NCBI RefSeq assembly: GCF_900101995.1
Contig: NZ_FNAS01000001.1
Span: 1-64,000, forward strand
From: Riemerella columbipharyngis
Lineage (GTDB): Bacteria > Bacteroidota > Bacteroidia > Flavobacteriales > Weeksellaceae
Reading direction: 5' to 3'
DNA length: 64,000 nucleotides
Both the position numbers and the translations under genes were made by a program. Below, piece by piece: positions 1 through 8,572 of the stretch (position 1 is the first letter of the stretch; each line of letters opens with the position of its first letter). The notes below the pieces were generated by a model, which saw nothing but the letters and a program-made list of their open reading frames with translations, made no database searches and had not been told where the DNA came from.

Positions 1-2
1 AA

Positions 3-289
3 CGAGACATAAAAACAGCTCAAAAACTTCGTGAAAAATTGAAGAAATTGGGCGTGAGTTTTGATGAGATTTGTACGGACAATTGAGAGGCTTTTGTTTC
101 TGTTTTTCAAGGAAGTAGGTATAAAATTGGTAAAAAAAAAACACCACCAATATTGAGGGAAACAATACTCTTTTAAGGCATCGAATACGTCGAGCGGTTC
201 GGAAAACTTTCTGTTTTTCAAAAAAGTTAGAAAACCATATCAAAGCCTTTGAAATCATCTTTTTCTACATCAATTTTGGATGGATTTGA
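3..289 (+). pseudogene. IS1-family transposase, 3' fragment (decayed)
   Basis: The translation carries the C-terminal half of an IS1-type transposase: a KTAQKLREKLKKLG stretch, then CTDN followed by a TGA stop (84-86) where the family has Trp, then EAFVSVFQG. The reading frame shifts at the A-run near 131-140, and the new frame reads IEGNNTLLRHRIRRAVRKT and ENHIKAFEIIFFYINFGW before a stop at 287-289. IEGNN and the Arg-rich RxRRxVRKT segment are hallmarks of IS1 transposases. The 5' part lies outside the window. One nonsense codon plus one frameshift make it non-functional. Family assignment is from recalled motifs. Confidence 0.8.
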
Positions 290-1037
290 ATATCATACTT
301 TGGGAAGCACGACCCCTCAAAAAATACAGAAAATGTCTTGGTTTTTATTAAAATATTATACTTAATTCGATTTTCAGGATCGATATTAATTGTATAAGGT
401 AAAATTTAAATCGTCTAATATCTCTGCTTATATCGATATTTCAGAAAATAGTTTACTCAATTTTTCTACGAGGATTTTGGTACACAATAGGAGGCTCTAT
501 TTATATTAACACACCCTGTCACGGGTTATTATTATAGATCTGACGGAAATCTAGGGTTAATATAAATACGACATCCGAAAAATGAATATCAAAACGGTAG
601 TTTCTCATCAAGTCTATTTTAAAATGTTTAAAAAATTAGGATTTTTAACTTTCGAAGAGGTTCAATGAACTCATTCTATACTGCTTACCAATGAGATTGA
701 GCTTATTATTGATTTACCTCCTAAGAAGATTAATCTATAATGATCTCTTCAAAGACAAAAAATCCATTTGGACTCTATTATATGTATTAAGTTAGAGAAA
801 CTTATTTTTATTTCGGGAAATCATTAGGTACCATAAAATTTTTACTCAATAAAATTTAGACAAGTTTTTATAAAGTAATTGAGGGGGATTTCCATGAGTT
901 TGTAAAGTTGCTTAAATTTAAAAATTATTATAAAAAAACACGGATACAAATATGTTTAATAGGTATAACGAAACAGCTGAATTAAGTGACCCTGTCATTA
1001 CTTGGGAGTAAAAGATATTTAAGGGGACGGCTTAACT
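290..1037. other. Gene-free decayed region
   Basis: About 750 bases with no intact gene. Plus-strand stretches look like former coding sequence broken by stops: from an ATG at about 582 one frame reads roughly 28 codons to a TGA near 666, and the same frame continues with coding-like residues (for example NEIELIIDLPPKKI) and further stops to about 880. I could not assign a family. It lies between the IS1 fossil and the 3' end of the Bat operon, so it is probably gene debris rather than regulatory DNA. Confidence 0.4.
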
Positions 1038-2747
1038 TTATTGCTCAATGTTTTTTATATCTACACGATTTAGATTAGAGAATATATTGATAATATCAAA
1101 GTATAGTCCGTTTAGGATATCTTCATCGTGGTGAGGGGCGTATTTCTCAAATTTTATTTTGTAGTTTATTTTCTCAAAATCTTCTGCCGTATTGTTTCCG
1201 AACTCTTGATATAGATAATCTTTTACGGATTTGTATCGGGGTTTAGCCGATTGCTCTATATGGCTCAGCATTGCACTGTATTCCGAAAAGAAAGCATTTG
1301 TATCTTTTTGGTTTAGAGCCTCTCTCATTCTATTGTAATAGGGGTCTAAATTTATTTTTTCGACATCGCTATTTTTTGCTTTTAATGATGGAGATGTTTT
1401 ATTTGTTTTTCTTCTCTTTTTGAAAAAGAAAAATAAGATGACGCCTAATGCGGAGAAAGATAGAATGACGATATACCAAAGGTTAATGAAAGGGGGATTG
1501 TCTTTTAGCTTAGGCGGGTTTTTGGTAATATCTTTATTGTTTTGATTGATAAAGCGGGTGATTTGCTCTGTAGTAGATTTTGAAAGCTGTTTAGTGGTAT
1601 CTCCTATGGAAATAGGTGGTACGGAAAGAGAGTCGTATGCCCATTTTTTTATATTGAAGAAATAGAAAGGTTTTAGAGCTATCTTTAGCGTCTTGTTTTC
1701 ATTAGGGATAATGACAAAATCTTTACTGATTTTACCTTTCAGACCGTTATTATCAACCGTGAAATTTTTGGTGGTTTTGGACGGGTATGCTTTGAAGTTT
1801 TCTTTATCGGCAATAATTTCCGGTAGTTTTATTTCACTTAAATTTCCCTCGCCGCTCAGGGTAAGCCTGATAGTAATGGGTTTGTTGTCTTTAATAGAAG
1901 TTACCTTTCCTAATTTTTCTAAGTGCAGTTGGAATGTTCCTGCAGCATTAGAAATTTTTTGTTGAAAATTTTCTTTTGGCAGAGGTTTTACATTTAGGGA
2001 TATGTTGTCCGAAAATAGTTTTTTGTAGGATTGCCTTTCCTCTGCGGGTAGATCTACGGATATTTTTGGGATAGAGAGGAGGCCGGATTGGTTGGGATAG
2101 ATTAAGTAAGTCCCTAAAACCGTAGAGGCAGTTTGGTTGTAATCCACTTGTTCAATATCCCCATTGCCGGAATTGACTTTGCAAAAATAAAATTGAGCGT
2201 TGTGCGGGAGATTGATTTTTTTTATTTTCCGAAAATTGTCTATATTCTTGGAGTAGGCTTTCAGTACAGCCAATACAGGCTGGTGTTCGTAGGTTAAATC
2301 TTTGGCAAGCTGCAGTTTTAGAGTAAGGTCGCTGTCGCCATAGTTTTGGTTTTTTGCCGTACTACTGCTTACAGAAATATAGAACGGCTCTGTCTTATAC
2401 ATTTTGCCGCTTATTTTTACCAGTACGCTTCCGATTTTTGTTTTCCCTGTTTGTTTAGGGCTTAGTAGGGCTTGATAAATAATTTGATTGATTTTCACAT
2501 TTTTGGTAGGATCTACAATGATATTTCGTGTAGAGCCGTCGCCTATCATTTCAAATTTGGATAAATCCGGTAGTTTTATCGGAGATTCTTGCTCGTATTG
2601 GTTGCCTTCAATTTCCAAAATTACTGTAAGCGTCACTTCGCCATTCAGGCTCACCTCTTTAGAATCGGTATTGGCATAAAGGCTTATCTGTGCATTGCAA
2701 ATGACAGTATAGAACAGAAATAATATAAAAGAGATTTTGGTATTCAT
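1038..2747 (-). CDS. batD: BatD family protein (large, membrane-anchored)
   Basis: A 569-residue protein of the Bacteroides aerotolerance family BatD. It has an N-terminal signal peptide (MNTKISFILFLFYTVICNAQ), a large beta-rich region facing the periplasm, one transmembrane helix near residues 425-445 followed by a basic KKRRK stop-transfer, and a cytoplasmic tail. It is the last gene of the seven-gene moxR-bat operon. The ATG at 2747 overlaps the TAA of the upstream TPR gene by one base (TAATG), which supports this start over a TTG six bases upstream. Bat proteins are linked to oxidative and envelope stress tolerance; the biochemical role is not settled. Confidence 0.85.
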   Translation of the reverse strand: MNTKISFILFLFYTVICNAQISLYANTDSKEVSLNGEVTLTVILEIEGNQYEQESPIKLPDLSKFEMIGDGSTRNIIVDPTKNVKINQIIYQALLSPKQTGKTKIGSVLVKISGKMYKTEPFYISVSSSTAKNQNYGDSDLTLKLQLAKDLTYEHQPVLAVLKAYSKNIDNFRKIKKINLPHNAQFYFCKVNSGNGDIEQVDYNQTASTVLGTYLIYPNQSGLLSIPKISVDLPAEERQSYKKLFSDNISLNVKPLPKENFQQKISNAAGTFQLHLEKLGKVTSIKDNKPITIRLTLSGEGNLSEIKLPEIIADKENFKAYPSKTTKNFTVDNNGLKGKISKDFVIIPNENKTLKIALKPFYFFNIKKWAYDSLSVPPISIGDTTKQLSKSTTEQITRFINQNNKDITKNPPKLKDNPPFINLWYIVILSFSALGVILFFFFKKRRKTNKTSPSLKAKNSDVEKINLDPYYNRMREALNQKDTNAFFSEYSAMLSHIEQSAKPRYKSVKDYLYQEFGNNTAEDFEKINYKIKFEKYAPHHDEDILNGLYFDIINIFSNLNRVDIKNIEQ

Positions 2748-3496
2748 TACCAATCCTTAGCATTGCTTTGTGGTGAGACAAAGGTACTTTTGTTTAATAT
2801 TCTTTTTGCAGTTTCTTTTTCTTTTTCTTGGATGCTTTTCATTATTTGATTTTGTATATATTTAGGCATGTTTTCGCCGTCGTTTGGTTGGTTTTGGCTT
2901 TCGTTTTTTCCGTTTCCTTTACCTTGGTTTTGTTCATTTTGTCCGCCATTTTGCGGTGTAGGTTTATTCCCTTGGTTGTTAGGCTGTGCATTATTTTTAT
3001 TGCCTTGTTGGGAATCTTGGTCGTTATTGTTACTGTTTTGTGGTCCGTTTTTCTTTTTGTTTTTTTTCTTTTGTTGATGTACGGCTATTCTGTAATTTTT
3101 CTGTATCGATTCGTTGTATGGTAAATTCATCAATGCTTTTTTGTAAAGTTTTGCCGCTTTTTCGGGATTGTTGAGCCGCATTTCGGTATTTCCCATATTA
3201 TATAGTGCGGCAACTTTGTCATCATTGTTTTGGGCTAAGTCATAGGCTCTGCCGTATTCGGCTTTGGCTTGGTCGTACATTTTCCTTTTGTAGAGGGAGT
3301 TTCCTAAGTTGTAATGAGAGCCAAAATTGTTTTTCTTTTTTGCGGCTTCCATAAAGTAAGACGAGGCGTTATCATAATTTTTACTATTGAAATTTTGATT
3401 GCCTCTGTACATCAAAACATTATAGCTCTCCTGTCCTCGGGCAGTCATTAGCCCGAAGATGAAAAATAAAATGCAGAGAGAGTAAGCTTTGTACAT
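2747..3496 (-). CDS. TPR-repeat Bat operon protein (BatC/BatE-like)
   Basis: A 249-residue exported protein: signal peptide in the first 22 residues, then two or three tetratricopeptide repeats (about 25-135, with the typical NLGNSLYK and NMGNTEMR helices). A low-complexity segment very rich in Asn, Gln, Lys and Gly follows (about 145-210), then a short conserved tail. In Bat operons TPR proteins are thought to scaffold the VWA proteins BatA and BatB. The gene lies 22 bases after batB and is coupled to batD by a one-base overlap. The ATG at 3496 is preferred over an in-frame TTG at 3508 because the signal peptide begins there. I cannot separate BatC from BatE naming by sequence alone. Confidence 0.8.
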   Translation of the reverse strand: MYKAYSLCILFFIFGLMTARGQESYNVLMYRGNQNFNSKNYDNASSYFMEAAKKKNNFGSHYNLGNSLYKRKMYDQAKAEYGRAYDLAQNNDDKVAALYNMGNTEMRLNNPEKAAKLYKKALMNLPYNESIQKNYRIAVHQQKKKNKKKNGPQNSNNNDQDSQQGNKNNAQPNNQGNKPTPQNGGQNEQNQGKGNGKNESQNQPNDGENMPKYIQNQIMKSIQEKEKETAKRILNKSTFVSPQSNAKDW

Positions 3497-3518
3497 ATTT
3501 CGTTGCAAAATTAGTAGT

Positions 3519-4523
3519 TTAAATGTTAAAATCTCGTTTAGGATTCGTTAAATAAATAATAAAAAAAACAAGCAGAGCAACGGCTAAAAAATATTGATAA
3601 TAATGAATGCCTGTCTCGGAGTCTACATAGTTGTCCGTACCGCTGTTTATCTGGTTGATTTGCTGGACAATCTTAGAGGCGGCTTCATCTGTATTTCCGT
3701 CTATGTATGCACCGTTGGTTTCAGAGGATATCTCTTTCAGGGCAGTCTCTTCTCTTCTAGAGTTTACGACATCTCCGTTGTTATCGGTTTTGTAGCCCAT
3801 CAGCTGCCCATAGACATATATCGGGATGGGAGCTCCTTCTGGCGTGCCTACACCCACAGAGATTATTTTGATATTATTATCAAGGGCTGCTTTTATGGCT
3901 TGTTCCGTATGGCCTTCGTTGTCTTCTCCGTCACTTATTAGTACAATGTTTCTGACATTTTTTCCTATACTTTGAAATTTATCTGCCGCTGTATTCATCA
4001 TTTTCAGAAAATCGGTTCCTTGGTGCGGCATTATGGAGGTTTCTATTCCGGCTATATAGGTTTCTATTGCAGAGAAATCGGTGGTGAGTGGCATAATGGA
4101 CTCTGCGTTTCCTGCAAAAACTACTAATCCCACTCTGCTGTTGGGTAGTTTTTTCATAACATCCACCACTATTTTTTTAGCTTTTGTAAGTCTGTTGGGG
4201 GCAATGTCTTGAGCGTTCATAGAGTTGGAAACATCTAATGCGAAAATCACATTGCTCATTTTTTGTTGTACCTTTATATGCTTTCTTCCGCCTATCAGAT
4301 CTATCATTGCAAATATTAGGAACAGTAGTCCCAGCAAATAGAGTGCAGGTAGTGCTTTGGTATAGGAGCTTGGCTTCTCAAACAAGACACTTCTGAATCT
4401 TTGTTCGGCGAATAGGTCTCTGCATTGTTTTTTCCATTTGAGGTAAGACCATAGTAATGCCCCTGTGAGTGGCAGCAGCAGTATGAGTAATATATACCAA
4501 TAGTTTCCTAAATACCAATTCAT
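3519..4523 (-). CDS. batB: VWA-domain membrane protein BatB
   Basis: A 334-residue protein with two N-terminal membrane helices (about 10-28 and 58-76), a von Willebrand factor A domain (about 90-280) and a C-terminal membrane helix (about 310-328). The metal-ion-dependent adhesion site is intact: DxSxS at D97, S99 and S101 (ALDVSNSM), with a later MPLTTD loop supplying the Thr. It follows batA by 15 bases and precedes the TPR gene by 22, the usual Bat order. It probably works with BatA in the inner membrane with the VWA domain exposed; ligands are unknown. Confidence 0.88.
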   Translation of the reverse strand: MNWYLGNYWYILLILLLPLTGALLWSYLKWKKQCRDLFAEQRFRSVLFEKPSSYTKALPALYLLGLLFLIFAMIDLIGGRKHIKVQQKMSNVIFALDVSNSMNAQDIAPNRLTKAKKIVVDVMKKLPNSRVGLVVFAGNAESIMPLTTDFSAIETYIAGIETSIMPHQGTDFLKMMNTAADKFQSIGKNVRNIVLISDGEDNEGHTEQAIKAALDNNIKIISVGVGTPEGAPIPIYVYGQLMGYKTDNNGDVVNSRREETALKEISSETNGAYIDGNTDEAASKIVQQINQINSGTDNYVDSETGIHYYQYFLAVALLVFFIIYLTNPKRDFNI

Positions 4524-4538
4524 TTCTTTGTCTTAAAT

Positions 4539-5531
4539 TTAATTGAAACTTCTGAAAAATCTCCATCTTAGCAGGGCGTCTATAATTATTGCTACGAGAG
4601 CTATCCATAGAAATAGCCTGAAATACTCTTCGTAATTATATAGTTTTGAGTTTTTTATATCCGATTTTTCTAAATTATTGATTTCTTTATAGATATTAGC
4701 CAAATCTTCGTTTGAGGTAGCTCTAAAATATTTGCCCCCTGTTATTTGAGCAATGTCTTTTAGGGTAAATTCATCTATCTTAACGGGTTCTTGTGTGAAA
4801 ATCAAGTCTCCGAAAATATCCTGCTGAGTGGGCATTAGTGCATATCCATTACTTCCTATCCCTATGGTGTAAACCTTTATGCCGTTGTTTTTTGCGATTT
4901 CTGCCGCCACTTGTGGTGGGAGGGCGTTTTGTATGGTATTTACGCCGTCTGTCATTAGAATAATGATTTTGCTTTTCGCTCTTGAGTTTTTGAGATGCTC
5001 TACGGCTACGGCAAGTCCTTCGCCAATGTTGGTTCCACCTTCTAAATCATCAGGATTAAAGGATTTTAATTCGTCTTCTACGACTTTGTGGTCGGAAGTC
5101 AGCGGGGCTTTCAGGAAGGCTTCTCCTGCGTATTCTACAAGTCCGATGCGGTCGCTGGGGCGGTGTTCTATGAAGTCTTCGCCTATTTTTTTGAGGGCAG
5201 TAAGTCTATCGGGATTGAGGTCCTTTGCGAGCATACTTAGAGAGACATCAATGGACATAATAATATCTATGCCTTTGGTTTCGTCGTTCTCCTCAGATAT
5301 AGAAAAAGTTCTCGGTCTTGCCATGGCGATAATCAGTGCAGATAGGATAATGTACTTGGAGAGTTTTAGGATAAATAAAACAAGCCGGTAGTCCCCTGTG
5401 GTTTTCATTCTCTTCACAGAGGGTACCAATATGCCTTTTGCTTCTTTTTTGCTCTGGTCTCTCCAAAATAGGAGGATAAAGAGTAAAAATAGCAACAAAA
5501 ACCAAGGGCTGTAAAATTCAAAATTAAACAT
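4539..5531 (-). CDS. batA: VWA-domain membrane protein BatA
   Basis: A 330-residue paralogue of the adjacent BatB with the same plan: N-terminal helices (about 7-23 and 52-70), a VWA domain (about 88-290) and a C-terminal helix (about 303-322). The MIDAS motif DxSxS is at D95, S97 and S99 (SIDVSLSM), with APLTSD and MTDG loops completing it. The start overlaps the end of the upstream BatD-like gene by eight bases, indicating tight co-translation. BatA and BatB are the core VWA pair of Bacteroidota aerotolerance operons; the target they bind is not established. Confidence 0.88.
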   Translation of the reverse strand: MFNFEFYSPWFLLLFLLFILLFWRDQSKKEAKGILVPSVKRMKTTGDYRLVLFILKLSKYIILSALIIAMARPRTFSISEENDETKGIDIIMSIDVSLSMLAKDLNPDRLTALKKIGEDFIEHRPSDRIGLVEYAGEAFLKAPLTSDHKVVEDELKSFNPDDLEGGTNIGEGLAVAVEHLKNSRAKSKIIILMTDGVNTIQNALPPQVAAEIAKNNGIKVYTIGIGSNGYALMPTQQDIFGDLIFTQEPVKIDEFTLKDIAQITGGKYFRATSNEDLANIYKEINNLEKSDIKNSKLYNYEEYFRLFLWIALVAIIIDALLRWRFFRSFN

Positions 5532-6435
5532 CGTTTCTTAGTTTGTCAAATTCTATATCTCTGTACGAACGCTTTACAAATCCCGTAATGTCTTTGTAAT
5601 CTTTTTCTGCATCGGATTTATCGGGGATTGTTTTCGCAAATTTCACTTGGTCTCCTCGTAGAAATACTTCTTCTACTATTTTTTCATTTTCGGAGGAGAT
5701 TTTATCTTCTTTTTTCATTAAATCAATCAAATCATCGGTCAGTAGCACATCTGCCGGAATATGATACTGTGAGGTAAGAAATCCCCGTGTGATATCGATA
5801 AGCTCTACATAGAAACTGCGATAATCTTCTTTCTCTATATATTTTTTGGCTTTTAGTTTTTCCAAAGCTTTTATCGTTTGGTTGGCAGGGGATTTTTTCT
5901 CTGCAGATTTTTTTCTTCCGTACTTAATAAAACCATATGCCAAAATGATAAAGCAGATGATAATGATGGCGATGAGCACATAGAGCTTATACAGCTGCCA
6001 ATAGTCTCGCAATCCCAAATCCACCTGCTTGTTGTTCATAATGTCGTTAATTTTCTCTCCGTCTTTCACAGAATTTCCTACTTCTATGGTGTAAGGAATG
6101 GTCTTCTGGGTTTGGCTGCCTATTTTGAAATCTAAGGCTGGTAAATTAAAGGTTCCTTCTTCGTAGATTGTAAAATCTATTACACGGGTGTATTGCTCTT
6201 TATCTCTTGATATTTTATCTTTTATAATGTGGAAGTGATAGGGTAGAAGTTTGGCTTTATCGGCGGAGATGGCTTCGTTGTCGTTCAGGCCGCTTACGGT
6301 TATTTTCAGCGTATTGGGTTCGCCTATATTTATTTTGGTTTTCAGTAATCCGGAAGAGAGTATCTGCCCAAAACTCAAAGTCCCGAGACACAGCAAGTAT
6401 AGAGATAGAATAAGTTTTACAAAACTTTTTTTCAT
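5524..6435 (-). CDS. Small BatD-like membrane protein of the moxR-bat operon
   Basis: A 303-residue protein with a signal peptide (MKKSFVKLILSLYLLCLGTL), a short immunoglobulin-like periplasmic domain, one transmembrane helix near residues 155-175, then a cytoplasmic helical region with a TRGFLTSQYHIPADVLLTDD segment. This layout is a shortened BatD-like / DUF4381-type protein found between DUF58 and BatA in flavobacterial operons. The ATG at 6435 is chosen because the signal peptide starts there; the longer reading frame from 6606 would overlap the DUF58 gene heavily. Family name is tentative, operon membership is certain. Confidence 0.75.
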   Translation of the reverse strand: MKKSFVKLILSLYLLCLGTLSFGQILSSGLLKTKINIGEPNTLKITVSGLNDNEAISADKAKLLPYHFHIIKDKISRDKEQYTRVIDFTIYEEGTFNLPALDFKIGSQTQKTIPYTIEVGNSVKDGEKINDIMNNKQVDLGLRDYWQLYKLYVLIAIIIICFIILAYGFIKYGRKKSAEKKSPANQTIKALEKLKAKKYIEKEDYRSFYVELIDITRGFLTSQYHIPADVLLTDDLIDLMKKEDKISSENEKIVEEVFLRGDQVKFAKTIPDKSDAEKDYKDITGFVKRSYRDIEFDKLRNDV

Positions 6436-6454
6436 TTTGACGGTAGGTTTTACA

Positions 6455-7318
6455 TTATGCATTCCGAAAATAGTGGTATAATGCCGCGGCGTAGTCCCCT
6501 GCGGTACTGATATTGATAAAACTTGCCGAGCTTTTGTCGAACAACTGCGTGATATGCTTTTGTTTTTCTTTTTGAGCTTCGGCATATTCATAGCGGAACC
6601 TTGCACTGGAAGTATTTACCCATACTTTTTCTCCTGTTTCGGTATCTTTGAAGAAGGCATAGCCCACATCCGGTATTTCGTTGTCTTTGTCATCATAAAC
6701 CCTTACCCCCAAGAGCTGATGTTTTTTTGCTACAATTCTTAAATTCTTATCCTCAATCTCATCGTTAAAATCGGAAAACAAGAATAAAAAAGATTTTTTC
6801 TTAAAAACATTCATTACATAGTCAAGGGCTGAGTCTATATTGGTTTCCGTAGGAATGTATTTTTCGGATAGTATCTGGCTGAGAATGGAGAGCAGGTGCT
6901 TTCTTCCTTTTTGGGGCGGTACTACTTTGTATACTTTATCTGCAAATAAAATCAGCCCTACTTTATCATTATTTCCTATTGCCGAGAAGCCTATGCTGGC
7001 ACACATCTCTGTGATAAATTCTTTTTTTAGGACTTTTTGCGTGCCATAGTCCATAGAGGCAGATATATCTACTAATAGGATAATGGTAAGCTCTCGTTCT
7101 TCTTCCATTACTTTCACGAAAGGGTCTCTGAAACGGGCTGTTTTGTTCCAATCAATTCTGCGGACATCATCTCCAAACTGATATTGACGAACTTCGGAGA
7201 AGGTCATACCCTGCCCCTTGAAAGCACTATGGTATTGCCCCATAAGAGAGGCTTCCGTCTTCTTCCGAGTGCGGATTTCTATTTGTTTTACTTTTTTTAT
7301 AATATCCTTTACCTGCAT
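6455..7318 (-). CDS. DUF58 domain-containing protein
   Basis: A 287-residue soluble protein of the DUF58 family, which almost always partners a MoxR ATPase. It carries the family signature GDDVRRIDW (residues 49-57) followed by a degenerate VWA-like fold with a DISAS metal site (D84, S86, S88). No signal peptide or membrane helix is seen, so it should act in the cytoplasm. It starts 11 bases after the moxR stop. MoxR/VWA pairs are thought to work as chaperones for metal insertion or complex assembly, which fits its place in the Bat operon. Confidence 0.9.
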   Translation of the reverse strand: MQVKDIIKKVKQIEIRTRKKTEASLMGQYHSAFKGQGMTFSEVRQYQFGDDVRRIDWNKTARFRDPFVKVMEEERELTIILLVDISASMDYGTQKVLKKEFITEMCASIGFSAIGNNDKVGLILFADKVYKVVPPQKGRKHLLSILSQILSEKYIPTETNIDSALDYVMNVFKKKSFLFLFSDFNDEIEDKNLRIVAKKHQLLGVRVYDDKDNEIPDVGYAFFKDTETGEKVWVNTSSARFRYEYAEAQKEKQKHITQLFDKSSASFINISTAGDYAAALYHYFRNA

Positions 7319-7329
7319 TTTGGTGGAAT

Positions 7330-8334
7330 TTAGGGGGCTTGTATGCGGGCTAAAATACGCTCTACGATGTGGTCTGCGTCTACATTTTCGGCTTCTGCCT
7401 CAAAGCTCAATCCTATTCTGTGTCTTAGGACATCTTTGGCTATGGATTTTACATCTTCCGGAATTACAAAAGCACGGTTCTTTAAGAAAGCATAGACTCT
7501 GGATGCGATGGCAAGGTTGATAGAAGCCCTTGGAGAAGCACCGTAGCTGATATAGTTTTTCAGTTCTGCCAGTCCGTAGTCTTGGGGAAAGCGGGTGGCA
7601 AAGACCATATCCAGAATGTATTTTTCTATCTTTTCGTCGAGGTAGATTTTACTGATGAGGTTTTTTGCTTCTACGATGTTTTCAAGAGTTACTACCGGTG
7701 ATATTTTAGGTGTGTGAGCGGTGGATACCATACGCATCACTTGCCTTTCTTCCTCATATTTAGGGTAATCTATTTTACATTTCAGCATAAAACGGTCGGA
7801 CTGTGCTTCGGGTAACAGATAAGTTCCCTCTTGGTCTATGGGGTTTTGTGTTGCCATTACCAAGAAAGGTTTTGGTAGTTTTAGGGTTTCATCGCCTATG
7901 GTTACCTGTCTTTCCTGCATTACTTCCAATAGTGCAGATTGTACTTTGGCAGGGGCGCGGTTTATCTCATCTGCCAATACGAAATTGGCGAATACAGGGC
8001 CTTTTTTGATAGAAAAATCATTTTCTTTGATATTGTAAATCATCGTTCCCACCACATCTGCAGGTAAGAGATCCGGCGTAAACTGTATTCTGGAAAATTT
8101 CCCGTCTACTGCCTCGGCGAGAGTTTTTATCGCGAGGGTCTTTGCCAGTCCCGGAACTCCTTCCAGTAATATGTGTCCGTTACCCAAAAGCCCTATCAAT
8201 AGGCGGTCTAGCATATATGCCTGTCCTATGATAGCTTTGTTGATTTCCTCCTTCAATAGTTTGAAATAATAATTCTGAGCCTGTATCTGCTCATTTAGGA
8301 TTTTAATTTCTTCTGCTTGATGCAATTCTGCCAT
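7330..8334 (-). CDS. MoxR-family AAA+ ATPase
   Basis: A 334-residue AAA+ ATPase. Walker A is GVPGLAKT (59-66) and Walker B is VLADE (119-123), followed by the MoxR-typical INRAPAKVQSALLEVMQE helix; ATQNP sensor 1 and the SPRA sensor 2 region (GASPRASI) are present. It is the promoter-proximal gene of the minus-strand operon running through DUF58, BatD-like, BatA, BatB, TPR and BatD. MoxR ATPases act as chaperones for VWA-containing partners; here those are the three VWA-type proteins downstream. No motif is missing. Confidence 0.93.
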   Translation of the reverse strand: MAELHQAEEIKILNEQIQAQNYYFKLLKEEINKAIIGQAYMLDRLLIGLLGNGHILLEGVPGLAKTLAIKTLAEAVDGKFSRIQFTPDLLPADVVGTMIYNIKENDFSIKKGPVFANFVLADEINRAPAKVQSALLEVMQERQVTIGDETLKLPKPFLVMATQNPIDQEGTYLLPEAQSDRFMLKCKIDYPKYEEERQVMRMVSTAHTPKISPVVTLENIVEAKNLISKIYLDEKIEKYILDMVFATRFPQDYGLAELKNYISYGASPRASINLAIASRVYAFLKNRAFVIPEDVKSIAKDVLRHRIGLSFEAEAENVDADHIVERILARIQAP

Positions 8335-8520
8335 AACTTTACTTTGTAAAATAATGTGTAAAATTCCGATAAATAAATAAGAATGCCGATATAATTTTTG
8401 TGAAAAAAAAGTTAAATTTTGTTAAGGTTGTTTTTGAGGAGTTGTTGCTCTCGTCGGTATTAGAGGCTTGGGGGGAAGAGTAATAAGTGGGGGCAGTCAC
8501 ATAGAAGATATCCCATATTA

Positions 8521-8548
8521 CAAAAAAAGCCGGATAAAAATATCCGGC
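8521..8548 (-). terminator. Rho-independent terminator of the 8573-9352 gene
   Basis: A perfect 8-bp stem, GCCGGATA / TATCCGGC, with an AAAA loop lies at 8529-8548. On the minus strand the stem is followed by a run of seven T (8522-8528), 25 bases beyond the stop of the exported-protein gene. Confidence 0.85.
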
Positions 8549-8572
8549 GCATATTAATAAAAAAAATATTAA

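Noticed and set aside
4879-5391. 170-codon plus-strand frame opposite batA
   Set aside because: It is antisense to a strongly supported VWA gene with intact motifs, and its Ser-rich translation shows no domain or signal; an overlap shadow.
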